Assembly (NCBI GenBank): GCA_963931925.1
Contig: OZ007571.1
Span: forward strand, 34,598,233-34,662,232
Direction of reading: 5' to 3'
Length of the DNA: 64,000 bases
Source: Onchidella celtica
Taxonomy: Eukaryota > Mollusca > Gastropoda > Systellommatophora > Onchidiidae
Under the pieces are notes generated by a model. That model did not search any database and was not told where the DNA came from. It worked only from the letters and a program-made list of their open reading frames with translations. Below are positions 50,430-61,900 of the stretch, piece by piece. A program made the translations under genes and the position numbers. Each line of letters begins with the position of its first letter. Position 1 is the stretch's first letter.

Positions 50430-50520
50430 GTAAGCGGTAAGGTTTAGGGATTAGTTAGGTTTAAGGTTTGGGATAAGGACAGGGTCAGTGATAAGTTGAA
50501 GGTTAGGAATCGGACGTGAG
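50430..50520. repeat. degenerate TTAGGG-like repeat
   Basis: Irregular GGTTTAGGG, TTAGGTTTAAGG, GGATAAGGAC and GGGTCAGTGAT units on the plus strand, about 200 bp upstream of the P450 start. Similar to the minus strand of 601-670. Confidence 0.4.
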
Positions 50521-50721
50521 GTCTGGACCTGATAGCCACGACATGTGGAACTTTACTTGAAAACATGTGACTAAAAATCCTATAATTTTTCACTTTTTCT
50601 GTGATGATGATAAATGATAGTGTTATGTTGCAAATAACATGCTAAAGGCCTTTGAGTTGATGTAATGTAATTTCTGTTTCAGATTTCAACGCTAAAAACA
50701 AAATACATCGAGACAAGAAAT

Positions 50722-50925
50722 ATGTGGTGGCTTGTAATTTTGATCATCCTGCTACTTTCAGCCATTGCATATCTGTACTCCAAACCTTCAGTCGATCCAG
50801 TGTTTAAAAAAATGCGAGTGGACTCACCCCCGTCAAAGCCACTTCTTGGCCACGCAGGGCATGCACTTAAATATGGATTTGTTCAGTCGCAAGTGTTTTT
50901 TTACAACATGTTCAAGGAGAAAAAG
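50722..50925 (+). CDS. P450 coding exon 1
   Basis: Sixty-eight codons: membrane anchor and proline-rich hinge. Ends AAAAG/GTAAAT, phase 0. Confidence 0.85.
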
Positions 50926-53900
50926 GTAAATTCTGGTTAGAAATTAGATAGCCTACCCTTCAAGAGTGTCTTCCACGGTCTTTGAACCACGTAACCAATC
51001 GGCCTGTCTACCTCTTCTATTCCGTATCGTACCATAATTTCCACTGAAGTTCAACTTTTCTTCTCCATTTCTTGTTCCTGACATGCAAACAGAATGTTCA
51101 CAGCAAATACGAAAACAAACAACAGGACTTGACATTGTGAAATTTCCTTAAGTTGATTGTTCCTGACATGCAAACAGAATGTTCACAGCAAATACGAAAA
51201 CAAACAACAGGACTTGACATTGTGAAATTTCCTTAAGTTGATTGTTCCTGACATGCAAACAGAATGTTCACAGCAAATACGAAAACAAACAACAGGACTT
51301 GACATTGTGAAATTTCCTTAAATTGATTAATGTATTAGAATTAATGTGCCTTTAGATTATTTGATAATGAAAGAAAATTGATTGAACTCTTAAATTTTGT
51401 TGAAATCCGTGAGGGGATATTACAGAGGGGTATTTTTATCTTGTACAATATACTTATAAAACATACACCCACCTGGGAGACTAAACCCCCCCCCCCCTTT
51501 CCATCCTGCCACCTTCTGCGCACAGATGCCCCCTCAAGTCATGCCCTTGAAATATCCCTACTGTCTCTAAAGGTATTCTTCCCATATTATCAAAAGTTAT
51601 TTTTAGTGTAACGCAGTTAATTTTGGCACAATTATAATTCACAGGTTTATGGACTGCGCCATTTCAGCTACCCGGAAGTGTTCGTGAAAGATCCTGAAAT
51701 GCTGAAAGAAATATTTGTCAAGCAGTTTAACGCCTTCACCAATAGGCCACCGTTCACCGGATTTATAGAACCTTTCCATGAAAATTTAGTGATTCTCCGA
51801 GATGGACAGTGGAAACGTGTGAGAAGTGCAATGTCCCCAGCATTCAGTACAAGCCGAATAAAAATAATGAGCAAACTTGTGGAACGAAGCACCAAACAAC
51901 TGCTGGAAAACTTGCACGAGAAACAGGAAAGAGCTGAGGAAATGGAGCTGAAGAGAGTTTGTTCGTGTTTCGCGTTGGATGCCTTAGCTGCCACAGGCTA
52001 TGGAGTTGAAGTGAACTCACAGAAAAATCCCAACGATCCTTTTGCAGTCAATGCACGAAAGGCGTTTCAGATCAAAACAGTACGTCTACTGCTGACTTCA
52101 ATATTCCCAAGTTTAAATACTATTTGCTCAAGACTTGGGTTTCACATTCTCAACAGAAAGGCGCTGTATTATTTTACAGGCATTGTGGACAATGTTTTAT
52201 TGCAGCGTCAGAAAGATAACGAATCAGGACGGATGAATGATTTTCTGGATCTGATCAGTAAAGACAAGGAGGAAGGGCAAACGGTGACTGGCGTTTTGAA
52301 ACGATCAGAAATTCACGTACGTATTAGAACAAATTTACTTCTTTCGTTCTCTGCAGACCTATAACACACGTTTCTATTCGCCTTCGGCGGCCTGTTTTTT
52401 AAAGACTGTTGGGAATCACTTATAATACTTTACTCAAAATATTCCTTGTCAGCTAAAGATATTTTAATCCAAATATAATATTGTAGTGATGGTGTTCGTA
52501 AATTTTGACAGAAAACCTGTATCGATAGCGTCGTAAAATTCCGCCATTGCAGAAAATGCTATCATGCGTTCAATAACTCACTGTCTTGGCTTTCTAAGGC
52601 CAACTGTATGACTGGAACAACTCAACGCAGCCATGTTTTTCTTCTGATGCTAATTTAAGGGAGGATGACCAGGCGCTAGGCATTTATGGGTATACTATAA
52701 ATTGGTCTTGTTGTTCAAACACATGTGCGTGAACATAATTACTATAATGTAACATGCGCGAAGGCATTTATAATAATAATAATAATAATAAATTACATTT
52801 ATATAGCGCATTTCCAATAAATGCTCAATGCGCTTTACAAGTAATAAAAACTCATTCCTCTCTCTCCCACACGCCCTCTCCCCACCCCCCTCTCTCTCTC
52901 TTCCCATCACATTCTCACTCCTTCTATCACATGCTCTCTCCCCTCAGGTAAGTCAAGAAAAATAAGCCTGCTGGAACAAAAAATGCTTTAGCTGCCTTTT
53001 GAAACTTACTAATGATTTTGTTTGTCTCAGTTCCATAGGTAACTTGTTCCACATTAAGGGGCCAATATATGTGAATGATCGTTCACCATAACATCTGTAT
53101 GATTTCACAGGTGTCACTAGCATGGTGGAATCAGTGGAGGATCTTAAACTTCTCCCTGGTGTATACAGTTTTATCAAATCTTGTAAATAAGGAGCCGAGT
53201 CATTCAGACATTTGAAACACAGGATGCAGATTTTAAAAATTATCCTTTGCTTCACGGGGAGCCAATGCAATTCTTTCAGGAGTGGTGTGATATGATCTCG
53301 TTTTTTTGGATTTGGTTATCACCCTGGCAGCATTATTTTGGATTACCTGTAGACGATTCAAAAATTTTGTATGAATACCCGCTAAAAGTGAATTGCAGTA
53401 GTCCAGTCTAGACAAGATAAGGGATGTAACTAATGTTTTTGTGGTCTCTTCATTTAGATATTTTCGGACAAGGCTTATTCTTCTCAACTGAAAATTTAAG
53501 GATTTAGACAGAGATCCTACACCTGAACCCATTGACAAATGGTGATCAATAAACACACCCAAATTCTTTACAACTTCTTTGCATGATAATTCATGGCCAT
53601 TGAAATCAATGGTGACATTTTCAAGATCTTTTGTTAATCGTGGGTTGTGGAATAGAACTATGTCTGATTTGTCTTCATTTAATTTCAATTTGTTTGTTGT
53701 CATCCACATTTTAATTTCCTGAACACATTGTTTAGTGGCGAGAGTCATATTTGACAGATCTTGAATGGTGCCATCAATATATATCTGAACATCATCCGAA
53801 TAAAAGTGATATTGTAGTCCATGAGTTTGTAAAATACTTGCAAGGGGCTGCGTATAGAGTGTAAAAAGCACAGGACCAAGGACAGACCCTTGTGGAACTC

Positions 53901-56900
53901 CATAGTCTAATGCAACTTGTTTAGAAAAACTGTTCTTAATTTGCACTGACTGAACTCTGTTCTGTAAATACGACTTGAACCATAACAGGGCAGTACCCGA
54001 CATACCAAAAGAGCGCTCAAGTCTTGTAAGTAAGATAGAATGATCGATTGTATCAAAAGCTGCAGATAGGTCTAAAAGGGTCAAAAGACACAGCTTCTTA
54101 CTGTCAATATAATCTAAGAAATCAGAGGTTACTTTTATGAGTGCAGTTTCGGTACTATGTTGAGCTTTATATGCAGACTGAAATTTTTCTTGCAATCCAT
54201 TTATTTCAAAGTGTGCCAAAATTTGACCTAAGACAATCTTTTCCAGAATTTTTGAGACAAATTGCAAATTGGATACTGGTCGATAATTTTTGAAGTCATT
54301 TTCATCAAGCCGAGGTTTTTTCAATAATGGTTTTATAATGGCTTGTTTAAAGGAACTGGGCACTGTGCCTGTGACAAGTGACATATTTACTATTTGAGTA
54401 ATGTGAGGTACGACAAGATCAATACAGGTTTTGAGTACATGAGCAGGCATGGGATCAAGGTCACACGTTTTTATAGTGGAATTATTGATACAGAGTAAAA
54501 CATCTCTTTCTGAGACTGGACAAAACGAATCTAAAACTTGTCCAGTAAACTTAGGGAAATCTAAATTCTCGCTTGGTTCTAGATCGAGTGAAGAACGGAT
54601 GTTTTCAATCTTGTTACTGAAAAATGTTATAAATTGATCACACAACTCGTCGTCTGACCCTATGCAGGGGAGGGGAGATCTTGTATCCTTTCCTAGAATG
54701 GTGTTGGTTGTACGAAAAAGTTCTTTGCATGACTTTACGTCATTAAGTTCATTGATGTAATGTCTCTTTTTGTTTTCCTCTATGAACTTGTAGTTTGGTT
54801 TTCCTCCACCTTCGTTCAGCTTGTCGTCGGTGTTGCTTGGCTTCTTTGATTTCAAGTGAAAACCATGGCGAGTATGGTCTGATGGAGATGTTTCTTCTTG
54901 TGAGTGGGGCATGTCGGTCGATTGCAGCCTTCAGGGTGTCATTGAAAGTGTCTGCATTGAGAGATGGTAGATCTGCCAGTGATTGGCTTACATCTCCTCG
55001 AAATGAAGATGTGTCTATTTTTCTAGTATTTCTGGATAATATACTTCTTTTCTTCTGCCTTGGTTTGGAGAGGTTCATGTCTGCCATCAGAAGGAAGTGG
55101 TCAGAGATGGCCTTGTCTAGTACTTGATGGTTTAAAATGTGTGGGTCAGCTGTGCTGGCAATCAGCAGATCTAAAATGTGACCACACTGATGCGTTGGTT
55201 CATTGATTAGCTGTACTAGATCATGGTCGTGGAAAACTGACACAAGAAGTTTAGTGTCAGGAGCAGAGGTATCATCAAAGTGAAAGTTAAAATCACCAAC
55301 GATGTGAAAGGAGATGTCGCCTGCTCCAGATGAAAAAGTAGATCTTGAAACTCGGAGAAGAATTCGCTGCTCGTGAACATGTTTTTCTTGTTGGATGGTG
55401 GCCTATAAACACAAACCACACGACAGATGAGTTGTTCTGATCTAACAATCGCAGTGACCACTTCAAATGTACGATACGAAACACCATCGTTGACAAATTT
55501 TATATGCTGGCCTTGTCGATACATGAATGCAATTCCGCCACCGCGCGTGCTGCGCGGAAAAGATTTGAATTCATAACCTGGTGGTCTAATGTCTGCCATG
55601 GTGGATTCATCACCTTCTGTGCTTAACCAAGATTCAGTGATACACAATAAGTCAATGTTCAGTTCTTCAACATTATCTTTTATGATGTTAGACTTGTTGC
55701 AGCATGACCGGGTATTGATGCACCCAACTCTAAAATTAAGGCTCTTGCACTGAAACACATTGCGAGTGTCTATCTGTATCAAGTTGGTCCTGTTTACTGA
55801 TCTATAGTGGGAAACAGTGTCATGGATAAACCCCTGACACACCGTGATTTTCCTCTGTTTCCGTGTCCCTCCTCTTGTACCTCTGTTCTTTCTCCTCACT
55901 ACCTTACACTGGCAGTCACAGCTGTTTCTAGATCTAACTCCCCGCTGAGACAAATGTGTCAACAAAATGGATTGTACACTCAGGCTTGGATTGTATACAT
56001 TCAGCAGCTGTTTTTTTGTGTATCTTATAATATAACACATCTAGATGGTTCATGTGTACGGTCCAGTGCACTTGAGAGTCTAACACACTGACTAGACTTG
56101 TTGTTATTCACCTGTGTCCAGGATTGGCTGACACAGTTACAGCTCACTAGTTAGTAAAACATGGCCAGAGTGATTGAATAGGGCCAAGGCTAAAATTACA
56201 AGTTCCGTGAACTGATAATAATCCAGATCTTACTTTAATAAAATGCATTTATACATCACTGCAAAGAGCAAATCAAGGGCTAAATTGAGATGTTAAATTT
56301 GTAGTGATCCACTGAATAAATCCAGAGAAAAAAACAACAAAATGCTGTTTCAGCTGCCTGTCAGGCGCTTGAACACAGCAACCGGAAGTACCTCCATGAT
56401 GATGAATATTACAGCATAATATTGATACAAGTCAAATTGTTAAAGATATACACTCATGCACATAAGAAACTATACAAATTTCAAATATTTTGTACTTGCT
56501 TGCAATCATTTAAAACCAATTCAACAATACATCAAATTAAAGAACAGAGTCTTGGCTACACTTTGAGCATATTTTGGATAAAAAATAAAAACCAATTTTT
56601 TCACAAAAACCGGAAATTGCAACAAAGTGAAAAATCAGACTTGGCAAAATGTTTAATATTTTGTATGGCCACCGTCTACATCGTGAAGACAGCGTACTCT
56701 TTTCCGCATAGATTGTGTTAGCAAACGGATGAAGTTTTCATCCAGCTCAGTCCAGATCTGAACCAGAATATCGAATAAATCGTCAGGATTTGCTGCCAAA
56801 TTGTGCTTTTTGAGCTGTCTCTTCATGTAACTCCAGACATGTTCGATGGGATTCATATCTGGACTTACTGATGGCCAGTCAATCATCAATACTCCCTGTT

Positions 56901-58890
56901 CTTCTAAAAATTGTGTGACACGGGCCTTATGAACAGGTGCGTTATCTTGCATCATGAAGGCCACATTATTGTCATTGATGAAGGGCAATGCATGGTTCCT
57001 AAGAAGTTCTATGTATTGTTCGGCGTTGAGTCTGCCATTGACTCTTACAAGCTGGGTTTTCGTGCCACCAAGTATGCCGCCCCACACAGTCACAGAGCCA
57101 TACCCACGGTTTTGAACTTGTACTATGTCTTCGTCGTGTCGTTGGCCATTTCTTCTGTAACAAAGTAACCGCCTATCACAAGCATCAATTTCAAATTTCG
57201 ATTCATCAGTAAACAGTACCTCTGACCACTGTTCAATGTTCCATCGCACGTGTTGACGTGCCCACTTCATACGATTGAGTCTGTGCAGCGGTGTCAGCAG
57301 CGGACGCACTGCAGGCCTCCGAGCTCGCAAACCGGCTTGATTCAACCTACGCCTGACAGTCTCTCTGCTGCAGGTTCCCAGCTCTCACGATGTTGATACA
57401 ACAGTCCGAAAAGGATTGTTCTCATGTCGAAAAACAATTTCTCGGTCTTCGTCATGTGTTGTAATATGCGGACGACCAGTCCTAGGTTGATCTTTTATAG
57501 AGTGGAATGCATTGTACTTATGGAGCAAATCATAAACTGCCTTGCGAGTTACGTGAAAGATTTCAGCAACTTGCGCCACTGAACAACCAGCTTCCAAATG
57601 ACCTATCAATCTTCCCCTCTCTTCAATGCTTAGTTTTGGCATATTGGATAAACAGTTATACAGTGGCTCCTCACAAATGAACATTAAGTGATTGGGACAA
57701 AACAGCAGACAATGGAGACAAAACAGGAAGCAGATGGAACTTTGGAACCAAAAAGCACAATTAATGAACTGAACACATCAGGGAAAACCCGAAGCAATTT
57801 AATGATTGATTATGATGCATCAAGCATCGCAACATCTGTTTCTTTTGTTGCCAAATAACATCCAAGAGAGTTTACATTTTAACCGTTTCCTCACAATTCC
57901 CGCTTTAGAAATATCTGATTGTGGTATCATCTGACTCGGAATTGGAAAAGCTTTCACATATCAATTTAAACATACACATACTTTGAGCACTAATGACACT
58001 TCATGCGCACAAGTAGGTGTAAAGTTACATGAAATGAATGTTTGAAATTTTGCCAAGTCAGATTTTTCACTCTGTTGTAATTACTCGTTTTTGTGAAAAT
58101 ATCGTTTTTTGTTTTTAATTCAAAAAGTGGTTAAAATTTAGCCTAGATTCTGTTCTTTAAATTGATGTATTACTGAACTGATTTTGCATGATTATAAGCA
58201 AGCACAGAATATTTGAAATTTGTATAGTTTCTTATGTGCATGAGTGTATAACTGCACTTTGTGACATTGTGTAACTTTTGCTTCCAGGGTGTGTCACTGA
58301 ATTTCCTTTTCGTTGGGTATGATACAACTTCTTGGGCCATATCATTCACGTTGTTTCTGCTTGCTGTGCACCCAAGATATTTACAAAGGGCGCAAGAAGA
58401 GATCGATGACAAAATTGGCAAGCAGTCACCAAACTATGAGAATGTACAAGAATTGATGTATCTGAACATGTGCATCAGTGAAGCTCTAAGAATGTACTGT
58501 CCGGCCCTGTATCTTAGCAGGCAGTGTTCTGACGATATAACAATTCAAGGTATTCACTTTCGCAAAGGCACATGGATTGCTGTGCCTATCTATGCAATAC
58601 ACCATGATCCTGATCTCTGGGAGGACCCGGAGGAATTCAAGCCTGAAAGATTTAGCCCGGAGGAGAGGGATTCTTACAACGCATATGCTTACATGCCTTT
58701 TGGCCATGGACCAAGGAACTGCCTTGGGATGAGACTAGCGATGATGGAACTGAAAATAGCTTTGGCTGCTGTCTTGCAGAATTTCAGCCCCGTCCCTTGC
58801 ACCAAAACTGTATACCCAATCGTCCCTGTCGGGATAACTTCCCCTGATCCACGAGATGGTCTGTGGGTGATAATGGAAGCGAGAGGATAA
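50722..58890 (+). CDS. cytochrome P450, CYP3-clan-like
   Basis: Haem-thiolate monooxygenase anchored in the ER. Coding exons 50722-50925, 51645-52316 and 58288-58890 join in phase 0 to 492 aa, normal for the family. Residues 2-20 are the membrane anchor, followed by PPSKP. Helix C has W124xxxR128. The I-helix oxygen-binding motif is VGYDTTS (301-307; V where A/G is usual). ExxR is E357-R360, PERF 411-414, and the haem loop is FGHGPRNCLG (430-439) with Cys437 as ligand. All essential residues are present. The DPEM-KEI and helix C context suggest the CYP3/CYP5 group; the exact family needs a tree. Only two introns is few for an animal CYP3-clan gene. A pyrimidine tract plus CAG at 50671-50682 suggests a further upstream non-coding exon. 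Confidence 0.9.
51072..51326. repeat. three tandem copies of an 85-bp unit
   Basis: Starts recur at 51072, 51157 and 51242 with almost no differences (the last copy has AAATTGATT for AAGTTGATT). Lies in P450 intron 1. The near-identity implies a recent expansion, and copy number may vary. Confidence 0.97.
51645..52316 (+). CDS. P450 coding exon 2
   Basis: Residues 69-292, from VYGLRHF through helix C (GQWKRVRSAMSPAFS) to just before helix I. Acceptor TTCACAG, donor CAC/GTACGT. Confidence 0.9.
52770..56050 (-). mobile_element. decayed CR1/L2-type LINE
   Basis: Non-LTR retrotransposon in P450 intron 2, antisense to the host gene. The 3' end carries the GCGCTATATAAATG tail and a (TTA)n run (52770-52792 on the plus strand), characteristic of L2/CR1 elements and SINEs that use them. 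The protein frame is split in four overlapping pieces (55.22-56.04, 54.75-55.32, 53.23-54.91 and 52.95-53.27 kb), so at least three frameshifts make it inactive. The 5' end near 56.05 kb is approximate and no target duplication was found. Confidence 0.85.
52953..56040 (-). pseudogene. frameshifted LINE endonuclease-reverse transcriptase
   Basis: Endonuclease motifs are CINTRSCCNK, CITESWL, VCVYRPPS, then in a second frame VGDFNFHFDD and SDHFLL. Reverse transcriptase motifs in a third frame: NYRPVSNLQFVSKILEK, LLDLSAAFDTIDHSILL, GVPQGSVLGPVLF and YSDD (most relatives have YADD). The C-terminal HWLPVKQRIIFK and MWNKLP block is in a fourth frame. The last shift falls at a run of seven T near 53300. 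Broken, not functional. Confidence 0.88.
56449..58248 (-). mobile_element. Tc1-like transposon with long inverted repeats
   Basis: About 205-bp inverted repeats (56449-56654 and 58045-58248) begin TACACTCATGCACATAAG and are bordered by TA on both sides. The arms have diverged at roughly one base in ten by eye. They enclose one transposase gene on the minus strand. At 1.8 kb it is the usual size of a Tc1 element with long repeats. It lies in the same P450 intron as the L2-type LINE, ending 40 nt before exon 3. Confidence 0.92.
56653..57642 (-). pseudogene. Tc1-like transposase with one in-frame stop
   Basis: Cut-and-paste DDE transposase. Starting at MPKLSIEERG the frame has an N-terminal paired-type helix-turn-helix (AQVAEIFHVTRKAVYDLLHK), the RTGRP AT-hook-like linker, a second DNA-binding part (ETVRRRLNQAGLRAR) and the DDE core with FTDESKF, MQDNAPVH and SPDMNPIEHVW. 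A single TGA at 57385-57387 interrupts it; the frame continues unchanged on both sides. The second D and the E are separated by 33 residues, one fewer than the usual DD34E. Its stop codon touches the inner end of the inverted repeat. An upstream in-frame ATG (57684) is possible. Confidence 0.88.
58288..58890 (+). CDS. P450 coding exon 3
   Basis: Residues 293-492: helix I, ExxR, PERF and the haem-binding cysteine loop, then the stop. The acceptor TTGCTTCCAG lies only about 40 nt after the end of the Tc1-like element. Confidence 0.92.
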   Translation, partial: GVSLNFLFVGYDTTSWAISFTLFLLAVHPRYLQRAQEEIDDKIGKQSPNYENVQELMYLNMCISEALRMYCPALYLSRQCSDDITIQGIHFRKGTWIAVPIYAIHHDPDLWEDPEEFKPERFSPEERDSYNAYAYMPFGHGPRNCLGMRLAMMELKIALAAVLQNFSPVPCTKTVYPIVPVGITSPDPRDGLWVIMEARG

Positions 58891-58917
58891 AATCTATGCC
58901 ACGGTGACCGGGCAGAC

Positions 58918-58923
58918 AATAAA
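58918..58923 (+). other. proximal polyadenylation signal of the P450
   Basis: AATAAA 28 nt past the stop codon. A second candidate in good context is at 60348-60353, about 1.4 kb downstream, so the gene may have short or long 3' UTR forms. Confidence 0.4.
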
Positions 58924-61900
58924 AAATATGGACGCACTGGTGATTTAGAATTGAAAAATCTGTTGCATTATTATGAATTATATAGTGACAGTTGTGTAAA
59001 CATGATTCTCCTTCCCGCCACCCGATAGTTAAGATACTACTGTTGAAGTGATTAAAACTGTCAGTTGGCACAGTTTCTTGTGGGAAGACTGAGCATGAGA
59101 TGGGGTATCATTAATGGATAAGGAGAAATCAAATATCGCCAAATGGTACTCTGTCAGTCATGCCATCACATATTACGTATGTTACATGCAGGCATCACCA
59201 AATACTGCATCAAGCTGTTCCGGGGGAAGGGTGGAGGGGAGCATGGCTTCTCGTTCTTCTTATGTAGGCCTATACAGCAGTACAGGCCTGGCAAATAGAA
59301 ATGAATCTGTTACGAAATGAATGCTTTGTAAACGTGTGTTCACATGTATTTCTACGAATTTTTGCCTCATCAATACATTGTCAGTTCATTAACAAGAGCA
59401 CTGCTGTTTATTCTCGATTAATTTTGTAGGAAGGGCTTTTGCTTTTCTTTTGCACATTCCATGGCATACAAGCTCAACTCCTTTCTGCAATGATCGCAGG
59501 CGAGATAAGGAAACCTATTTTTGACTTAACAGAAAACCTCTTTAAAGATACTGCAGGTTTAAGTGCAACCGTCGAGCATTGTCATTTGTGTAATTTCTAT
59601 TTCTATTCGCTTTTTCGATGTTCTATGACAGCGCCTTATCGATGCATAAACTTACACATAGGCCTGCATGCAAGTATTTCCCTCTCCGTGATTGGTGGAA
59701 ATTGCCTCGTTAGAAATTTGACATGGAGATGACGTGAACAATATATCTTGTGGAAGGTGACTGAAATTAAGTGGTATATTGCAAAACACTCCTCGGCCTG
59801 TGTCACGCAATTTGTAGCCTACAGTTATACTACACTAGCTTGAGCAAGTTTCAAGTGTTATTCCGTAGTTGTTAAATATGAGTAGCTTTCCAAAACTGGG
59901 ACTCACAGGTCCAAATGTCTCCAGTGTATCACACTGTATACTTAGCACGCAGGCTGATCTGACCCCCTTTTCTCTTATCATAAGAATATGTGGGCCAACT
60001 TCTAATAGGACCGCGTGAATTGAACCCATTTTTGTTCTTGTTGGATCTTTAAATAAAATACACCTGCACTAGCAGGACTTCGGATTGTTTATTAGAATGA
60101 TACAGACTTCACTAATTTTATGGTATGGTACAATGTATGTTGTATTTTGTTACACTATAAATAAACCGAAAGTTAATACCATTGATAGTATCGCTATATT
60201 AGTTTCTGTAACTTGCCATTTATACTGGATAGGTTACAACGTCTGATCTGATATTTGATTTACATGTAATTCTGGCTGGATGTTACATTGGACTGGGTGT
60301 CTTCTGAGATGTTATACACAGGGAGTTTGTAAAATTGTTTGTGCGTTAATAAAACATTCAAATTCAGGAAAATTATCACCTTTACTTTTTGTGTCTGTGT
60401 TTGTGATCAGTTTGCTTGATGTTTGAAGAGAAATTACACAAATTTACAACAGAAATATTCTGCACTGAACAAAAATAAAAACAACACAAACTATGGGGAG
60501 GAAAAGGAAACCAATAACAATCTAACCCCCCCCCCCCCCCCCCAAAATCCTCCCGAATACACACAGGATAGAATGGCCATATAGTGGAGAAGCAGCTGTG
60601 GTTAATATTAGGTTGAAAGTGCGTAACACATGCGCTCAGCAATGAATCTGGAACATTTCCTTCACTTAAATCCACGAGGCGCGGGAATGAACACAGGTTA
60701 GATGTATGATGTGTGAACAAAATCGTTTTGAAACATATTCTGGCAAAGACTGATCTGAAGGCAAAAAATGCGAGTCTGAGCAGAGCAGAAAAAGACTAGA
60801 AATACATGTAGAAAGAAGCATTGTGGGAACTAGAATTGTTTTATATAATAAAATCATTATGCAGCCATGCAAATGTTATTCAACTACAGTCGCCCTCCAC
60901 TACATGATTCAAGAGCGAGATGTCTGAAAACAACAGTGACCTTGAATTTGAAGCTTCATATTTAGATTAACTAGTGAAATAAGAAATAGACTGCGAGCAG
61001 AGTCGAAGCAATCTGAACGGAACATCTGGTCAACTGCAACGGGTCCATAAGCACACATAAAAATTACATTTCAGAAAGACCCAGCTGAGCATTCTTTTCT
61101 TATCTTCAGCAGAACATATTTAATGTTTTCAATAAAGCACTACAAGTACGATAGTATTTGTGCAAGTGGACCTTTAACTATTTTGAAATAATATCAAATT
61201 ACAGAACAATGATTTGCAGCCACTGACAACAACAAAGAAAATAATGAATACTGATAGGCCATTAAAATCTGACAAGAACTTGCAAAATACTGGTAACACG
61301 ACTGGAGCATATCTTTTGCAAACTGAATTTGTCTGTTATATAATTAAATTAAGTACCACTATAAGTATAAGCCTATAAACGCCCTGCATTGCTGAAGTCA
61401 GGTTTTCCTCGCATTCTGAATTGTATAATGTCAAATTAGGTAATGTTTTTTGTTGAATATCAAGAGCGAGGGTAAAATTTATCCGTGTCCGTCCACACGT
61501 GTTTAGTGGGCGCATGGTGTTCACACTGAACATCCGCGCGCCCATCCGTGTCCCCGGTAAAACTTTCAAAACTGGTCTCCAAAACAAAAAGCAAAAAAAA
61601 AAAAAAAATGTCTTTTTCATTGTAGATCTACTAGTTTTATTTTCGGTTGAAATAGCGAGGAAAATGCAAATAAAATAGCATACATCCCCACATTACTGCG
61701 GGAGTGGGTGAGGTCCTCTGGGACCTATAATTTCTTCTTAAATCCATGTCCATATTAATGAACAATGTAAAATTTATATATGTATTTCTGCATTTACTAT
61801 CAAACGTTCTCTGCGGATTTTGCAAAATTTCAGCGCACTTCGAGATCATGACATTAACCAGAGGTAAAACAATCACACCTCAATTATTATATTATGAGAA

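Larger units (their letters stand above)
46500..50682. other. intergenic region between RFX and the P450
   Basis: No gene recognised. Open frames are short, unrelated to known proteins and lack splice support. The listed MITE, microsatellites and telomere-like repeat account for part of it. RFX and the P450 are divergently oriented across this stretch. Confidence 0.5.

Noticed and set aside
54795..55127. 110-codon plus-strand frame
   Set aside because: Antisense to the decayed LINE endonuclease region.
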